NCBI GenBank assembly: GCA_024640485.1
Contig: JAHEEY010000010.1
Location: 1 to 23,687, forward strand
DNA from: Chloroflexota bacterium
GTDB lineage: Bacteria; Chloroflexota; Anaerolineae; Promineifilales; Promineifilaceae
DNA length: 23,687 nucleotides
Reading direction: 5' to 3'
Of the stretch, positions 23,581 to 23,687 are shown piece after piece. The translations under genes were made by a program, and so were the position numbers. The notes under the pieces were generated by a model, which was not told where the DNA came from, did not search any database, and was given only the letters and a program-made list of their open reading frames with translations. Every line of letters starts with the position of its first letter. Positions within the stretch are counted from its first letter, which is position 1.

Positions 23581-23687
23581 CTACCGCTCGACGCGCTTGT
23601 AAGCCGCCAGGCTGATCATGACCAGCAGGGCGCCAGCCAGGAACAGGATGAAGAGGGTGGAGCCGCTGTTGGCAGCGCCGGATTCGG
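23581..23687 (-). CDS. C-terminal end of a membrane-anchored surface protein (partial)
   Basis: Only the last 35 residues are in the window. They read E-S-G-A-A-N-S-G, then a hydrophobic helix (STLFILFLAGALLVMISLAAY) and a basic end KRVER before a TAG stop. This is the layout of a C-terminal anchor: small flexible linker, one membrane helix, positive tail. A sortase or similar sorting motif would lie just outside the window and cannot be judged. A terminator follows it. The body of the protein is unknown. Confidence 0.65.
   Translation of the reverse strand, partial: ESGAANSGSTLFILFLAGALLVMISLAAYKRVER

Noticed and set aside
23581..23687. LPxTG sortase signal at the right edge
   Set aside because: The helix and basic tail fit, but no LPxTG-like motif is visible inside the window.
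1..23687. CRISPR arrays, tRNA or rRNA genes, insertion sequences
   Set aside because: No regularly spaced repeats, no tRNA-like cloverleaf region and no transposase-like frames were seen in the intergenic DNA.

Overview
The window looks like chromosomal DNA of a moderately GC-rich, free-living bacterium. I infer the phylum Chloroflexota (Anaerolineae-like) from the gene content: a eukaryote-type Ser/Thr kinase, an FHA protein, a sigma factor next to an HTH-TM-FecR protein, a uridine-kinase-like protein with an ATP-cone, and a divergent M42-like peptidase. No rRNA, tRNA, CRISPR array or insertion sequence was found. Nearly all the DNA is accounted for by 17 coding regions, two of them cut by the window edges.

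Layout. 1-612: 3' part of a phage-type antirepressor gene (P22_AR_N plus ORF6C). 749-4170: a translationally coupled pair, a GMC-family flavin oxidoreductase and an aldehyde dehydrogenase, each ending in a hydrophobic C-terminal segment, so probably a membrane-bound alcohol-to-aldehyde-to-acid unit. 4203-4436 (minus): a small Cys-rich protein. 4437-5060: a 624-bp stretch without a convincing gene. 5061-6287: an MFS drug/H+ antiporter with a good terminator.

6439-13495 is the most interesting part. A zinc-ribbon/FHA protein (minus) diverges from a 1160-residue membrane protein that joins a Ser/Thr kinase, a CHASE2 extracellular sensor and a class III nucleotide-cyclase domain. A SulP-STAS transporter with a C-terminal cyclic-nucleotide-binding domain follows it. 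The genes suggest a phospho-threonine plus cyclic-nucleotide circuit in which kinase, phosphopeptide reader, cyclase and nucleotide-gated transporter are neighbours. However, the cyclase keeps both metal aspartates but lacks the usual base-recognition and transition-state residues, so cAMP production is doubtful. A perfect 8-bp inverted repeat over a TATAAT box lies between the divergent genes.

13588-17620 is all on the minus strand. In transcription order it holds an ATP-cone/uridine-kinase-type protein, a minimal zinc metallopeptidase, an ECF-like sigma factor and a membrane HTH-FecR protein (possible anti-sigma factor). It ends in a strong terminator. 17981-18427 (minus) is a two-CBS-domain protein with a 17-bp-stem terminator. 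It diverges from an OmpR-type response regulator and histidine kinase pair (18761-20829) whose sensor loop is Met/Gly-rich. 20983-22134 is a divergent M42-like metallopeptidase. It converges, through a bidirectional terminator, with a D-Ala-D-Ala-ligase-like ATP-grasp gene (22226-23281, minus). The window ends in the C-terminal membrane anchor of another minus-strand gene.
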